Notes: a model not told the origin generated them from the sequence alone. A stretch of 64,000 nt of DNA from Fimbriiglobus ruber (GCF_002197845.1 NZ_NIDE01000014.1:1488001-1552000); one strand, 5' to 3'. Counted from the first letter of the stretch, positions 1-10,121 are shown. Program-made: numbers and translations.

Positions 1-234
1 GAACTGGCCTGCTCAACGACCGCTACCGATGTGACCGGCGAATCGATCGTTTTGCTCGGGTGTCACGCGACCGGGCCATTTGTGTCACTTGATCGTACGT
101 CCGAGTGCGTCGGAACGGGCAAATTGTGATTGCCCGCCACGCGCGGCGCGGGATAACATCGCCACTACCCCGAGCGACCGCGCATCCCCTTCACGGCACT
201 CGGGCTCTTCATCGGAATTTATACGAGGCCTCTC

Positions 235-1539
235 ATGTCGTCCAAAGAGCGAACGGTCCTGAGCCTGATCCTTGGCGGCGGGCGCGGGACCCGGCTTTAC
301 CCGTTGACCAAGTTGCGGGCCAAGCCGGCGGTCCCCGTCGCCGGGAAGTACCGGCTCATTGACATCCCCATCTCGAACTGCATCAACAGCGGCATCCACC
401 GGATTTACGTCCTCACCCAGTTCCTCTCGGTCAGCCTCCACCGCCACATCGCGAACACCTACAAGTTCGACATGTTCAGCCGCGGGTACGTCGAAGTCCT
501 GGCCGCCATGCAAACCTACGAGGCGTCCGACTGGTACCAGGGCACGGCCGACGCGATCCGCCAGAACCTGCTCTACATCAAGAACGAAGGGTGCGATGAA
601 GTTCTGATCCTGTCCGGCGACCAGCTCTACCGGATGGATTACCGCGACATCATCGAGACGCACCGCAAGTCGCACGCGGACGTGACCATCGCGGCGATCC
701 CGGTCAACGAGGAGCAGACGACCGGGTTCGGGCTGATGCGGATGGACGACGGCGGGCGGGTGAGTTCGTTCGTGGAGAAGCCGAAGACGGACGCCGAGCG
801 GAAGCCGTACTACACACCGAAGGACTGGATCGAGGACCGCGGCATCCCGTGCAACAACCGGCACTACCTGGCGAACATGGGCATCTACCTGTTCAACACG
901 GACGTGCTGATCGACGTGCTGAGCGAGCGGCCGCTGGCCACCGACTTTGGCAAGGAAGTCTTCCCGCGCTACGTCGGTCAGAAGAAGATCCACGCCCACC
1001 TGTTCGACGGGTACTGGGAAGACCTGGGAACGATCAAGAGCTACCACGAGGCCAGTCTCGCGCTGGCGCAACCGAACCCGCCGTTCGACTTCTACACGCC
1101 GGAAGGCCTCATCTTCACCCGGATGCGGAACCTGCCGGCCAGCCGGATCGACGGGGCCACGCTCAAGCAGTGCGTTGTCGCCGACGGCTGCCGGATCGGC
1201 GAGGGGACGGTCCTGAACCGCTGCTTGATCGGGGTGCGGAGCCGGATCGGCCAGAACTGCCGACTCACCGACACCGTCCTCATCGGGGCCGACCGCTACG
1301 AGACGGACGACCAGATCGCGCGAAACGACGTAGCCGGCCACCCGAGCCTGAACATCGGCGACGGCACGGTGATCGAGCAGGCGATTCTGGATAAAGACTG
1401 CCGGGTCGGGTCACACGTCACGATCCGGAGCGCCAAGGGCAAGCCGGACTCCGACAGCCCGGACGGCATGTGGTGCGTCCGCGACGGCATCGTCTGCGTG
1501 CCCCGCGGGGCCGTGATCCCGAACAACACGGTGATTTGA
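235..1539 (+). CDS. glgC: Glucose-1-phosphate adenylyltransferase (ADP-glucose pyrophosphorylase)
   Basis: This 434-residue cytoplasmic enzyme makes ADP-glucose from ATP and glucose-1-phosphate, the committed step of bacterial glycogen synthesis. The nucleotidyltransferase signature GGGRGTRLYPLT lies at residues 14-25, followed by KPAVPVAGKYRLIDIPISN and the NMGIYLF and WEDLGT motifs. The C-terminal third carries the hexapeptide-like pattern of a left-handed beta-helix (for example IGEGTVLNRCLIG). The length matches the family. The ATG at 235 is chosen because the conserved nucleotide loop begins about 10 residues later. No other glycogen gene is adjacent, so it appears to stand alone. Confidence 0.96.
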   Translation: MSSKERTVLSLILGGGRGTRLYPLTKLRAKPAVPVAGKYRLIDIPISNCINSGIHRIYVLTQFLSVSLHRHIANTYKFDMFSRGYVEVLAAMQTYEASDWYQGTADAIRQNLLYIKNEGCDEVLILSGDQLYRMDYRDIIETHRKSHADVTIAAIPVNEEQTTGFGLMRMDDGGRVSSFVEKPKTDAERKPYYTPKDWIEDRGIPCNNRHYLANMGIYLFNTDVLIDVLSERPLATDFGKEVFPRYVGQKKIHAHLFDGYWEDLGTIKSYHEASLALAQPNPPFDFYTPEGLIFTRMRNLPASRIDGATLKQCVVADGCRIGEGTVLNRCLIGVRSRIGQNCRLTDTVLIGADRYETDDQIARNDVAGHPSLNIGDGTVIEQAILDKDCRVGSHVTIRSAKGKPDSDSPDGMWCVRDGIVCVPRGAVIPNNTVI

Positions 1540-1569
1540 TCTCGACGTACCCGCCAGGGCGATCGCTCG

Positions 1570-3367
1570 TCATGTGATCAGACCGAACGGCAGGAGGTGC
1601 CGACGGACCGGGGACAGGTACGGCGCCATGTCCGCTGGCGGCGTATCGGTCCCGTTTCGCAGAATCAAGACACGAACATTCTGCAAAACGAGCGGCGACC
1701 GACCCGTCGTAGGCCGACGGCAGTCCGGCTGGTGAGAGAAACGCACGGTGTGTTCCTGATCGTGGCAGTGGTGTGCCGCACGCTGGTCATATTCCAGTCG
1801 TGGCTCCCCCGGATTCCGCGGCCGGAACGGCGGGTGGTGGCACTCAATCGTGTACAGCCGCGATCGAGGGTGGAGGTGTAAGACGTCCGGGAATTTCACG
1901 GAAATGTATCTGACCAAGACCGTTGCGAGTAAACGGTTCAACCCGTAAGTATGGCCGAAATGCGTACAAGGATAGCACCAATCGATCGAATCATACTCCC
2001 CGGGAATATCTCGGACTATCGATCCGAGATTGGAAAGCCAGTCGCCTTCATTGGAATTCAAGACATCTTCGGCAACAAGTTCGTGCTGCCTATCAGCCCA
2101 TTCTAACACCGGGTGGTCGTGTTCGTGGGTGCACCCCAGAACGGTCAAGCGGTGTACGTGCGCTTGGACACTTTGGATGCGCCGGGCTACCAAGCTCGGG
2201 AGTCGGAGGTGGGCGAACAACCGCCCCATCGACCGGGCGGTTTGCGAGTCGGTCACGATACGGATGAAGTCTTGGATGCCGCCGTGCAACCGTTCACGGG
2301 GCTAAAGCATTTGTTCACCTGAACAACGGGTTATAAAGTTCCCCGAAAACAAGCTGTTTTTCACTCTGATAGTGTACATTATATACATGACCCCGGATCA
2401 ATAATGTGGTCTAAAGGCGGGTAAAATCGCCCTCGGACTCAAGTAAACATGTGGGCGCCGCCCGCAATAGTCCCGAAAAACAAGGCAAATTTGCGATTAC
2501 GATTGTCTGTCAGTGCCAGCGACTCCCGTGAACGGTTACGCCGCCGTCGCCCGCGCCGGAAATAAGAACCCGGCGGTTGCCAACCCCGGCGCGACTGCCG
2601 GCGGACGGGTCGGCGTAGGGGTCGGTTCCCCAGAACGGAAAACCGTGAGCCTCCGAAGCGTTGGTCGGCCCGCGGTGCGAACACCGTTCCCGACCGGCAC
2701 CGAACGCGACGATCACCGCGTCCGCCGGATACCGTTCGACCCGGGGGGCAGTGCCCGGGGCCGGAGGATGGTATTCGGCGTCGACCCAGTTGGCTGCCCC
2801 CGCCGTCCCGGCGCTAACCCGCAGAAACGTACGATTCGTCCGGACGGACAATAAGGGAGAAACCACTATCTGTGTGGCCCACATCCCGGCGAGCGTACTC
2901 GCGAATTCTGCGTGCCACGACAGCGGCGGACGCGACCACGTCTGGTTCCAGGGGTAACGACCGGTGTCGTAGTGGTCGACGGCCCAATCGTAAAGCGACG
3001 GATCGATGTACCGCGTCGGGCACCCGGCCTGGACGGCAAAAGGCCCGTTGTATTGTTCTATGACCGTAACTTCGACGCGGCACGCAACCGCCCGCAGGGC
3101 CGCGGTCATGCCCGCGGCCCCGGCCCCGACCACCACCAGCTTTCTTCCCGGCGCAATCACCCCACGTTCGAACATTCGGTCCACTAAAAGTTGGCCGCGG
3201 ACCATCTGGTCTCGAATCGACCCGGGTCCGAGGCTGCCGCCGATGGAAAAGACATTGTCTGAACACTGGTGCGCACGGAGGACGGGGTCTTGGGGCGGAT
3301 GAAGCGACGGTGGATGCGATCCGGTGCCCCCGGGCGCCGGCGGAGGGGGTGAAGGAGGGGCTGGCAT
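1570..3367 (-). pseudogene. FAD/NAD(P)-binding oxidoreductase, split by a MITE
   Basis: The N-terminal part (3367 down to about 2548) has a dinucleotide-binding loop VVVGAGAAGMTAALRA followed by a VTVIEQY acidic strand end, and a second glycine-rich strand VLISGAGDG. The C-terminal part (2277 down to 1570) continues directly with IQDFIRIVTDS. Between them lies a 254-bp palindromic-ended insertion with 8-bp direct repeats. Removing the insertion and one repeat gives a continuous 512-codon frame from the ATG at 3367, so no other lesion is visible. The substrate cannot be told from sequence. As it stands the gene encodes a protein truncated after the second nucleotide-binding motif. Confidence 0.75.
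2286..2539. mobile_element. 254-bp MITE inside the oxidoreductase gene
   Basis: The ends are inverted repeats: GCAACCGTTCACGGG at 2286-2300 and its near-perfect reverse complement at 2525-2539 (14 of 15 bases). The flanks are an identical 8-bp target duplication, GCCGCCGT, at 2278-2285 and 2540-2547. The interior has no credible gene and is much richer in A+T than its surroundings. A non-autonomous element of a transposase family with 8-bp duplications fits; the parent element is not in the window. Confidence 0.85.
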
Positions 3368-3769
3368 GGCGAATTCCAAACCTACGATACAAAGATAATA
3401 GATGACAAAGACTGACCCGAGCGAGTACCGGTCGGTTGGGGCACGCGGCTGAAATGATCTGCCAAACTGGCTGGTTGGAACCGTTGAATTACGACATACG
3501 GCTTGGTCGACCATCGCCCGCCGAGTGCCCGATAAGGTGATCGTGTTCTAGTGCGGACTCGCACGTTCGGCCAGTCCGGATGACGAGTGAGAGCAGAGAC
3601 AAGTGACGGGACCGGGTGGGGTAAATGCTCGTTCGGGGCGGCGGCATGCCGGTTCCGCCGTGTCGGATCACTAAATCGTTAGAACAGTCGACCGTCCTTG
3701 GGCCGCCGAGTCGAGATCTCCTGCCCGGGGCCAGAACCCGTAGCCGTTCGCGTGAACGGCCGGAGGCAT
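3368..3769. other. Intergenic, nothing recognised
   Basis: About 400 bases between two minus-strand genes. It should contain the promoter of the split oxidoreductase. I see no convincing coding frame, RNA gene or strong hairpin. Confidence 0.5.
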
Positions 3770-4261
3770 TCAACCGTCCGGACTCCGTGACGCGCGTGAC
3801 TCTTGTTGCGTTTTGTGGTGATACGAGCGGACGAGGGCGAGGTATTCGCTGATCGTTGTTGGCCTACCCGGCCATCGCCCCTGTTTCTCCAGCACGACGC
3901 TGCCGATCGTCTGAAGTCTTGCCATGTCTGCGTCAGAAAGGCCGTCCGTCTCCACTAACAATAATGGCGGTCGGGATGCAGGAATCTTGCCCTCGGTCAC
4001 GTAATCGTCGTACACCGTGAAAAAATTCCTAATCCATTCCTCCGCGTCGCTCGCCTTCCATCCCAACCGCGAGAGTGTCAGGGCGATGAACACGGGCGGT
4101 TCCCCGTTGCGAGCGGACCATTTCCCCAGGCGCTCGACGTACGCGGCAGGTTTGTCGGCCGGGTAAATTACGAACGGTTCAAATCGGTGTACCATGTCGG
4201 CTGCTCCCAACGTGCTATCGACGCCCGTGCAACCCGGCAATTCCGAAATGGCTGTGTCCAT
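3770..4261 (-). CDS. Hypothetical protein, 163 residues
   Basis: I do not recognise this protein. It has ordinary soluble composition with conserved-looking stretches such as FVIYPADKPAAYVERLGKW and WRNFF-like aromatic segments, and no signal peptide or membrane helix. An ATG at 4195 (MVHRFEPF) is an alternative start that would shorten it by 22 residues. Its 5' end overlaps another possible minus-strand frame (4168-4425) that could be the N-terminal part of the same ancestral gene after a frameshift. Confidence 0.45.
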   Translation of the reverse strand: MDTAISELPGCTGVDSTLGAADMVHRFEPFVIYPADKPAAYVERLGKWSARNGEPPVFIALTLSRLGWKASDAEEWIRNFFTVYDDYVTEGKIPASRPPLLLVETDGLSDADMARLQTIGSVVLEKQGRWPGRPTTISEYLALVRSYHHKTQQESRASRSPDG

Positions 4262-4425
4262 ACCCGCGATCCCTCCTCAGCTCGCGGGTGGTGGGACGAA
4301 ACGATTCTCGCCCTCACCGAACCATCGTCTAGGATCTGGAGTTTGTACGCAGATCGTCTCGCGGCGTCAAACCCAACCGCCTCATTGTCACGGCAAAAAA
4401 TTCGGATCGCCTCAAAAAGCCGCAC
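4168..4425 (-). CDS. Possible small protein or displaced N-terminus, 85 residues
   Basis: The first 55 residues (MRLFEAIRIFCRDNEAV, then LQILDDGSVRARIV) read like real protein, but the last 30 overlap the next gene in a different frame and look random. The simplest reading is a frameshift near 4255-4265 joining this to the downstream frame. A separate small overlapping gene is also possible. Confidence 0.3.
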   Translation of the reverse strand: MRLFEAIRIFCRDNEAVGFDAARRSAYKLQILDDGSVRARIVSSHHPRAEEGSRVWTQPFRNCRVARASIARWEQPTWYTDLNRS

Positions 4426-5292
4426 CCGTGTGCAAACGCTGTTGCTTACCTAGTACGCAAAATCGGTTCCCGCCGGGCGACCGGGAACATCTTCCTAATC
4501 GTGAATACCGGCGCCAAGCGTGCGCTCCAAAAGTGCCGGCCGCTCGCGAACAAACAGGCGTCCCCTTGCGGGGCCGCCAGAGACGGCCTCAAATGTTCTT
4601 CCTTCGTGCAAAAACGGACCCCGCACACCGCCGGCGGCAACCGGTCGGTGCATTCGCCTGCGTTCGCCGACGGAAATGGAGCCACGACCCTACACGGGAG
4701 ACGCTGTGATCCTACCACCTACGGTACTCCCGTTTCTCACCGATGGAAACAATTTTATTCGTAAATATATAATTTCAAGTTATTGCCTGCACAGTTTTAC
4801 TCCAAGTTTACCGGCCAAATGAATTTTAACCCTTCTCTGGCCGCACCGATACTCTGGTTGACGGCCACAACCGCGAGATGACTTGGACACGTGGCAAAGA
4901 CGTGAGGTTCAACCGGGACGAGCAGCGGCCCGCGTTACTCTTATGCAACGGGCGCGCGAATTCCGGCGACGAATGAGACCGGATCGGTGCCATATCCCTC
5001 CGCTCATCAGTTTATCGAACGTGCTTCCGGTTCACGCCAACGAAGTGCGAACACGGGATTCGCCCTGGTTGTTACACCGAAAGGGATGATGGACCCGTGT
5101 GAGGTCGGGTTATGGCCGACCGGGCTAAATCGCGCACGCACCCGTGACGTATACACAGTTGCCGGGGCAGCGATCTCGAACTCCACGACAATTTGACAGA
5201 ACGGCACCGCGGCCCGCACGTGACGGATTTTCCTGGACAACCCACATTTTCTGCCGTCATCATACTGCCACCATCCCCCAGCTGGTTATCTC
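4426..5292. other. Long intergenic region, nothing recognised
   Basis: About 870 bases upstream of the beta-propeller gene. The short open frames here have no recognisable domains. An A+T-rich stretch at 4745-4790 may be regulatory. No RNA gene or repeat is evident. Confidence 0.45.
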
Positions 5293-6279
5293 ATGCGACT
5301 CTCCCGCCGCACCGTCCTCGCCTTACCTTTCGCTCTGCCCCTGGCGGCGTCCCTCAAGGCGGCCCCGCCGAAGACCGGCGTTTACGTCGCGGTCGGCTAC
5401 GGCGGCCGACGGCTCCGGTCGACCGACGGAGTCAACTGGGAAATCGCCGCCGAGTGGAAGGTCAACGGCGGGGACGACCGGGACAACCTGATCTCTGTGG
5501 CCTTCGGCAACGGCACGTTCGTGGCCGTCGGTGGTGGGGTGACTGACAAAAACGGGCTGGGCGGCCGCATCCTCACATCCACCGACGGGAAAGAGTGGGC
5601 GGAACACCCCGGGCGAAAGTTCCGCGTCTCGCCGGTGCTGTTCGGCAACGGCCGGTTCGTGGCCGGCGGCCCGGACTATCGGCTGCTCCGCTCCACCGAC
5701 GGCGCGACCTGGGAAACCGGCGGGAAGATCACGGAGCCGGCGGCCACGCACTTCCGCATGGGGGCGTTCGGAAACGGACTTTTCGTTTTCGCCGGCAACG
5801 GCCGGCAGGCGGGGCAGGAGATTCACTGGGTTGTCGCGAGCCGGGACGGCATGGCGATCGACTCCGAGCGGACCGACCTGCCCCCGGTCCGGGCAATGGC
5901 ATTCGGCGGCGGTCGGTTCGTGGTCGTCGGCCCAGACGGCTTGCGGTTGAGTTCGGCCGACGGATCGAAGTGGGAACACGAGGCCCGCGAGCCGAAGGTG
6001 ACGCTCGACTCGGTCGTGTGGACCGGCAAGGAGTTCCTCGCGGCCGGCGGCGGCAAAGGCTTTACGTCGGTCGACGGCAAGGAATGGACGCCGTGGGCGA
6101 AGCCGGTGCCCTGCTCGCTGCTCTACGCCGACGCGGGCCGCCGGGTGTGGGTCGGGTCGAGCTGGCCCGGCAGGATGTGGAGTTCGACCGACGGCGTGGA
6201 GTGGAAGCGGGCAAAGGACATGACGCCGAACGGGATGAATGCGGCCGCGTATGGAGAGGTCTCTTCCTCAAGCAAGTGA
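5293..6279 (+). CDS. Tat-exported beta-propeller-like protein
   Basis: The N-terminus MRLSRRTVLALPFALPLAAS is a twin-arginine signal (RRTVLAL) with a hydrophobic core and an AxA-type cleavage region. The mature part repeats FGNGxFVAVG-type strands alternating with STDGxxW turns about six times, the pattern of sialidase/Ycf48-like propellers. The export signal and the fold are supported; ligand and role are not known. The 328-residue length fits one six- to seven-bladed propeller. It converges with the pilin-like gene at 6355. Confidence 0.7.
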   Translation: MRLSRRTVLALPFALPLAASLKAAPPKTGVYVAVGYGGRRLRSTDGVNWEIAAEWKVNGGDDRDNLISVAFGNGTFVAVGGGVTDKNGLGGRILTSTDGKEWAEHPGRKFRVSPVLFGNGRFVAGGPDYRLLRSTDGATWETGGKITEPAATHFRMGAFGNGLFVFAGNGRQAGQEIHWVVASRDGMAIDSERTDLPPVRAMAFGGGRFVVVGPDGLRLSSADGSKWEHEAREPKVTLDSVVWTGKEFLAAGGGKGFTSVDGKEWTPWAKPVPCSLLYADAGRRVWVGSSWPGRMWSSTDGVEWKRAKDMTPNGMNAAAYGEVSSSSK

Positions 6280-6354
6280 ACGCCGGCTACACCGAATTGC
6301 GGGTCGACGCCGAAAGCCAGGGTCGACCCGCGTCTGCACCGTTTCCCGCCGCGA

Positions 6355-7329
6355 TCAATAATTGGGGATCACTTCGCCACCCGCGCGCGTACTCAGCCAA
6401 ACCAAAGTGGTTTGTGCGATTGAGTTACTGACAAATCGGACGCTTCCGTCGGCGAGAGAGAAGTTGGCCCCGCCGGTGTGCCCGCTGCCCCAGGCGGAGA
6501 TCCGCATATTCACCGCCTGCTGACTACTGACGCCGGACGGAAGCGGCGACGGGACGAGATAATTGATCGGCACGGAGGCACTCTCGGTCACGTCGGCGGT
6601 GGCGAAGGTGGATGGCGAGCCCCACCACCCGTAGCCGGAAATCAGGTCCGAGGAGAGGGCGGACGGAACGGGGCTGACCAGGGCGTCGAAGTTGGCGTCC
6701 ACGTGGCTGCGTTCCCCGAACAGCAGCGTGTTGCTCAGCCCGTCGGTCACGTCCGCGATCCGGACCGCACTCATGACGGGCGACGACGCCGGCCCCACGG
6801 GGTAGAACATGCCGTCGAGCGACGCCGTGGGGTACGGCTGGCTACCGGCGTTGCCGCCGTAGCTGGTCACGCCCCACAAATAGGTGCCCGGCGGGTGCTT
6901 CACGGCCACATTGGGGTTCTGCGGGATCACGTCGGAAGGGCACGTTAACACACTCAGGACGGTCGCGCCGGGAGGGTTCGGTACCGCGGCGGTTTGCAGG
7001 CCATTGAGGATCGGCGTCGCGAAATTCCAGGCCTGGTAAAGCGATTGTTGTTCGAGAAATGGCAACAGGCTGACGAAGACGGTGTACCCCTGCGTGCCCG
7101 GCCCGGCCGAAAACGTTCCCGCGAAAATGTACATAGCGCCGGGGAACGCCTGGTTGGAATCGTGGTAGCCGTGGGAGGCCAGCGCAACCTGCTTGAGGTT
7201 GTTGGTACATTTCGCGCGGGCGGCCGCCTCGCGGACCTTCTGGACGGCGGGCAGCAGGAGCCCGATCAGGATCGCGATGATCGCGATCACCACCAGTAAC
7301 TCGATCAAGGTGAACGCTCGTCGTGCCAT
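6355..7329 (-). CDS. DUF1559 family prepilin-like protein
   Basis: The N-terminus has a type IV prepilin methylation signal RRAFTLIELLVVIAIIAIL followed by GLLLPAVQKVREAAARAKC and the NNLKQ motif typical of planctomycete DUF1559 proteins. The C-terminus holds the family's H-x-G-G-x-N-x-x-x-x-D-G-S-V motif (HTGGANFSLADGSVRF). The protein is probably processed and assembled in the envelope; its function is unknown. I prefer the ATG at 7329 (MARRAFTL); an in-frame GTG at 7338 would add three residues. It is about 324 residues, normal for the family. Confidence 0.9.
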   Translation of the reverse strand: MARRAFTLIELLVVIAIIAILIGLLLPAVQKVREAAARAKCTNNLKQVALASHGYHDSNQAFPGAMYIFAGTFSAGPGTQGYTVFVSLLPFLEQQSLYQAWNFATPILNGLQTAAVPNPPGATVLSVLTCPSDVIPQNPNVAVKHPPGTYLWGVTSYGGNAGSQPYPTASLDGMFYPVGPASSPVMSAVRIADVTDGLSNTLLFGERSHVDANFDALVSPVPSALSSDLISGYGWWGSPSTFATADVTESASVPINYLVPSPLPSGVSSQQAVNMRISAWGSGHTGGANFSLADGSVRFVSNSIAQTTLVWLSTRAGGEVIPNY

Positions 7330-7488
7330 ATTCCACACCCCGCTATATCCGATCGGGAATAACGCCCCTACCTTATTCTGAGCCCGAGAAGGCGGCCAGG
7401 GGGTTCTTCGGGGAGGGCGGCCTCCCCCGGCGATTCGTGCGAACCGGGCCGCGAGTAACCGCAGTCAGTTTTCTAACGGAGGTGTCCC

Positions 7489-7878
7489 GTGCGCTGCCTG
7501 ATTGCTCTTGTCCTGTTCGTCCCCGCGGCAATCGCGGCGGCGGCGGACGCCGAAAAACCGCTGACGCCGGTCGAAGCCCGCAAGCAAATTGGCAAGGAGA
7601 TCACCGTCGAGATGGAGGTGAAATCGGCCAAAAACGCTCTTGAAAAGCGGGGCGAGATCTACCTGGACAGTGAGGAGAACTTCCGCGACGAGAAGAATTT
7701 CGCCGTCGTCGTCACCAAGAAAGGGGCCGAGAGCCTGAAGGCCGCCGGAATCGACGACCCGGCCGATCATTTCAGGGGCAAGACCATCAAGGCCAAGGGC
7801 ACGGTGTCGGAGAAGGATGGCGTACCACGAATCGAAATCGATGAAGCAGATCAGATCAAAATTCCCGAGAAAAAGTGA
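7489..7878 (+). CDS. Small secreted OB-fold-like hypothetical protein
   Basis: It has 129 residues with a signal peptide (MRCLIALVLFVPAAIAAAA). The mature part has a beta-strand pattern ITVEMEVKSAKN, GEIYLDSE, FAVVVTKK, IKAKGTVSEKDGVPRIEI, resembling small OB-fold domains found in planctomycete secreted proteins. An AACGGAGGTG ribosome-binding site sits just before the ATG. No enzymatic motif is seen. Confidence 0.75.
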   Translation: MRCLIALVLFVPAAIAAAADAEKPLTPVEARKQIGKEITVEMEVKSAKNALEKRGEIYLDSEENFRDEKNFAVVVTKKGAESLKAAGIDDPADHFRGKTIKAKGTVSEKDGVPRIEIDEADQIKIPEKK

Positions 7879-8025
7879 GACGTCCCGTTCGGCGCGACCG
7901 GCGGAGGCGACTTGGGGTCGCGGGAGCGGGTAGTGCCCCGGCCCCCAGTGTGGCCGTCGGCTTCGCCGCCGTGCCACATCCCCGGCGCGATTGACTGCGA
8001 AGTCGGAAAGAAAGACGAAGGCGAC

Positions 8026-9894
8026 CTACTTCTTCGATTTATCCACCTCTTCTTTCAACTGCCGCACCTGGTGCCGGAGGTCGCGTATCTGGGCGTCGAT
8101 CCCAATCAGGTGGTCGGCGAGCGGTGTGGCCGTGTCGGCAGGTGCCTTGCGTAGCCGGGCGAGTTCGGCCCGCAGCTTGGCTTCTTCCTCGCACAGCTTG
8201 ACCAGCTGGTCGGCCATCTTGCGGGCGGCCAACATCAATTCGGTAGTGTCCGCCACGTCCTGTTCGACCGACGGGGCCGCGATCAGTTCGCCGCGCTCGG
8301 GGAGCACACGGCCGTCGTTCCATAAGACGAGCGACGGTACGATAAAATCAATCGCCGTCAAGTTCGTTTTGAGCGAAGCCGCTTCACCGGTGGCGAACGC
8401 CACGTTCACCACGTTCGAATACGGCCCTTTCCAAACGGGCGGTGTCTTCAGAGTGATCGGGTCCTTGGCCGGGTCGGCGGGTTCGACCACTGGATCGGTC
8501 GGCTTCGTCCACGGGACGGGATCGCCAACCTCCGCCAGTAAGAGCGTGTTCGCCCGACCGTCTGGGATATTTCTTAGATCGACCTGGCTACCCGGGATAT
8601 GGAGTGTGTTCGGCCCGGTGAACCGTTTGACGTAAGTCAGCCCGTACCCGTCTGAATCGAGCCGATTCTCCACGCCCGCGAGGTAAATCTTCACGAGGGT
8701 ACTCGCCCATTTCTTGTTGTTTTCCGAGTCCCACGGCTCGTCGAGTTTGAACATCCGGTAGAGGGCTTTCTGCTCCATGTATGGGAGGATGGCGACCCGC
8801 CAACTCAGGAGCGGTTTGCCATTCTTCCCGAGGATATCGGTCGGCAGGTAGCCGTGGTCGAGGTGGTACGCCTGGATCGCCCGAGCGACGGCCGCCAGGT
8901 TCCGCTGGCTGAGCGCCCGCTCCAGCGGGCCGGCGACCTTCTGCAGCACGGGCCCGGCCGGCTTCTTGTCGGGTTCGGCCCGGGCGGCCGCGGGCGGGGT
9001 GTCGGTCTTGGGCGGGTCCGGCGCCTTGGCGGCGGTAGGCGGTTCACTCCCGCCGCCGACGGCCCACACGGTCCCCGCGCTGGCTACTCCGATCAAGAGG
9101 GCGACGAAAGCGGCGGTCCATTTCAGCTTGGCGGTAGTCATGGCGGCGAGTACTCCTTCGGTGAGTAAACGGACGGGTTCGGACGCGACGGCTCGACCGG
9201 TGGCCGTCCGGACGCAGGCCCGGACGATTCCGAGATGCACGGCCGAGGCCGACTGCGGGACCAGAATTACGGAGGCGGACACACCGAACAATACCCCCCG
9301 GCGGGCGAGGCGGGCGCGGAGTCGATCCTTGGCCCGGGCCAGCCGGCTGGCGACCGTCCCGATCGGCCACCCGAGTCGGGCCGCCGCCTCGGAGTGGGTG
9401 TGCCCGGCGTAGAAGCACAGCAGGACCGGGTCGCGGAACCGGGGCGCCAGTCGGTCCACTTCCTCGGCCACGGTCGCCGCCAGTTCTCCGGCGGCGGCGG
9501 ATTCGTCGGGCGGCGAGTCGCGTCCGGGAAGGGCGCCCGGGAGCGGATACGTTGGGCGGGCGGCGGCCCGGTTCCGGGCCTTGAGGGCCGCGTGTCGAGC
9601 GACCCGGAACAGCCAACCGCCGACCGTCCCGTCGTGGCCACTCGTCAGGCCGGCCGACCGGCTGCCGCGCGCGAGGGCCAGGAACGTGGCCTGGAAAGCG
9701 TCCTCGGCCGCGTGGTGGTCTTCCCGCAGGATGCCCCGGCAGACCTTCCAGACCAGGTCGGAGTGTCGGCGGACCAGCAATTCGAACGCGACGTCGTCCG
9801 CGTCCGCGACAAACCGGCCGAGGAGGACGTGGTCCGGTGTCGGATCGGAGGCCGTCAAGACGGCGGCGGCACTGGTGAGCAGGCGGTCTGGCAT
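8026..9894 (-). CDS. ECF sigma factor fused to a membrane helix and DUF1559-like domain
   Basis: In the 622-residue protein, residues 23-110 are sigma-70 region 2 (LLVRRHSDLVWKVCRG, then AEDAFQATFLALAR) and residues 140-198 are region 4 (LLCFYAGHTHSEAAARLGWP, then GTVASRLARAKDRLRARL). A membrane helix follows at 258-280 (LKWTAAFVALLIGVASAG), then a Pro/Ala linker at 281-318, a DUF1559-like domain at about 325-540 (LSWRVAILPYMEQKALYRMF, NTLLLAEVGD), and a predicted coiled coil from about 545 to the end. The start is the ATG at 9894; codons further upstream look noncoding. Planctomycete ECF groups with C-terminal extensions are known. The inference is that the extracytoplasmic part senses the envelope and controls the attached sigma module. 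It diverges from the permease at 10122. Confidence 0.88.
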   Translation of the reverse strand: MPDRLLTSAAAVLTASDPTPDHVLLGRFVADADDVAFELLVRRHSDLVWKVCRGILREDHHAAEDAFQATFLALARGSRSAGLTSGHDGTVGGWLFRVARHAALKARNRAAARPTYPLPGALPGRDSPPDESAAAGELAATVAEEVDRLAPRFRDPVLLCFYAGHTHSEAAARLGWPIGTVASRLARAKDRLRARLARRGVLFGVSASVILVPQSASAVHLGIVRACVRTATGRAVASEPVRLLTEGVLAAMTTAKLKWTAAFVALLIGVASAGTVWAVGGGSEPPTAAKAPDPPKTDTPPAAARAEPDKKPAGPVLQKVAGPLERALSQRNLAAVARAIQAYHLDHGYLPTDILGKNGKPLLSWRVAILPYMEQKALYRMFKLDEPWDSENNKKWASTLVKIYLAGVENRLDSDGYGLTYVKRFTGPNTLHIPGSQVDLRNIPDGRANTLLLAEVGDPVPWTKPTDPVVEPADPAKDPITLKTPPVWKGPYSNVVNVAFATGEAASLKTNLTAIDFIVPSLVLWNDGRVLPERGELIAAPSVEQDVADTTELMLAARKMADQLVKLCEEEAKLRAELARLRKAPADTATPLADHLIGIDAQIRDLRHQVRQLKEEVDKSKK

Positions 9895-10121
9895 CGAGAA
9901 CGTCTCCGTGGTCACCCTAAATAATCCCCGAACCGGCAGTCCACATCCGCAAGAATGCCAGAAATCCTTCCGGCCGCTTCCCCGACCGGGGTTGAGCTTC
10001 ACGTGCAGACACGCCGTCGAGGTTCCGTGAAGATCTGCTCACTTCCCCAGTAACCTCTAAAACACGGTGGACGCGCCGGCTTCCGCGCCGGGCGCCGGCC
10101 CACACGCCCGGAGTAGACGAC

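Noticed and set aside
5007-5240. Possible minus-strand small gene in the 4426-5292 gap
   Set aside because: The frame has no ribosome-binding site, no conserved segment and a composition no different from neighbouring noncoding DNA.
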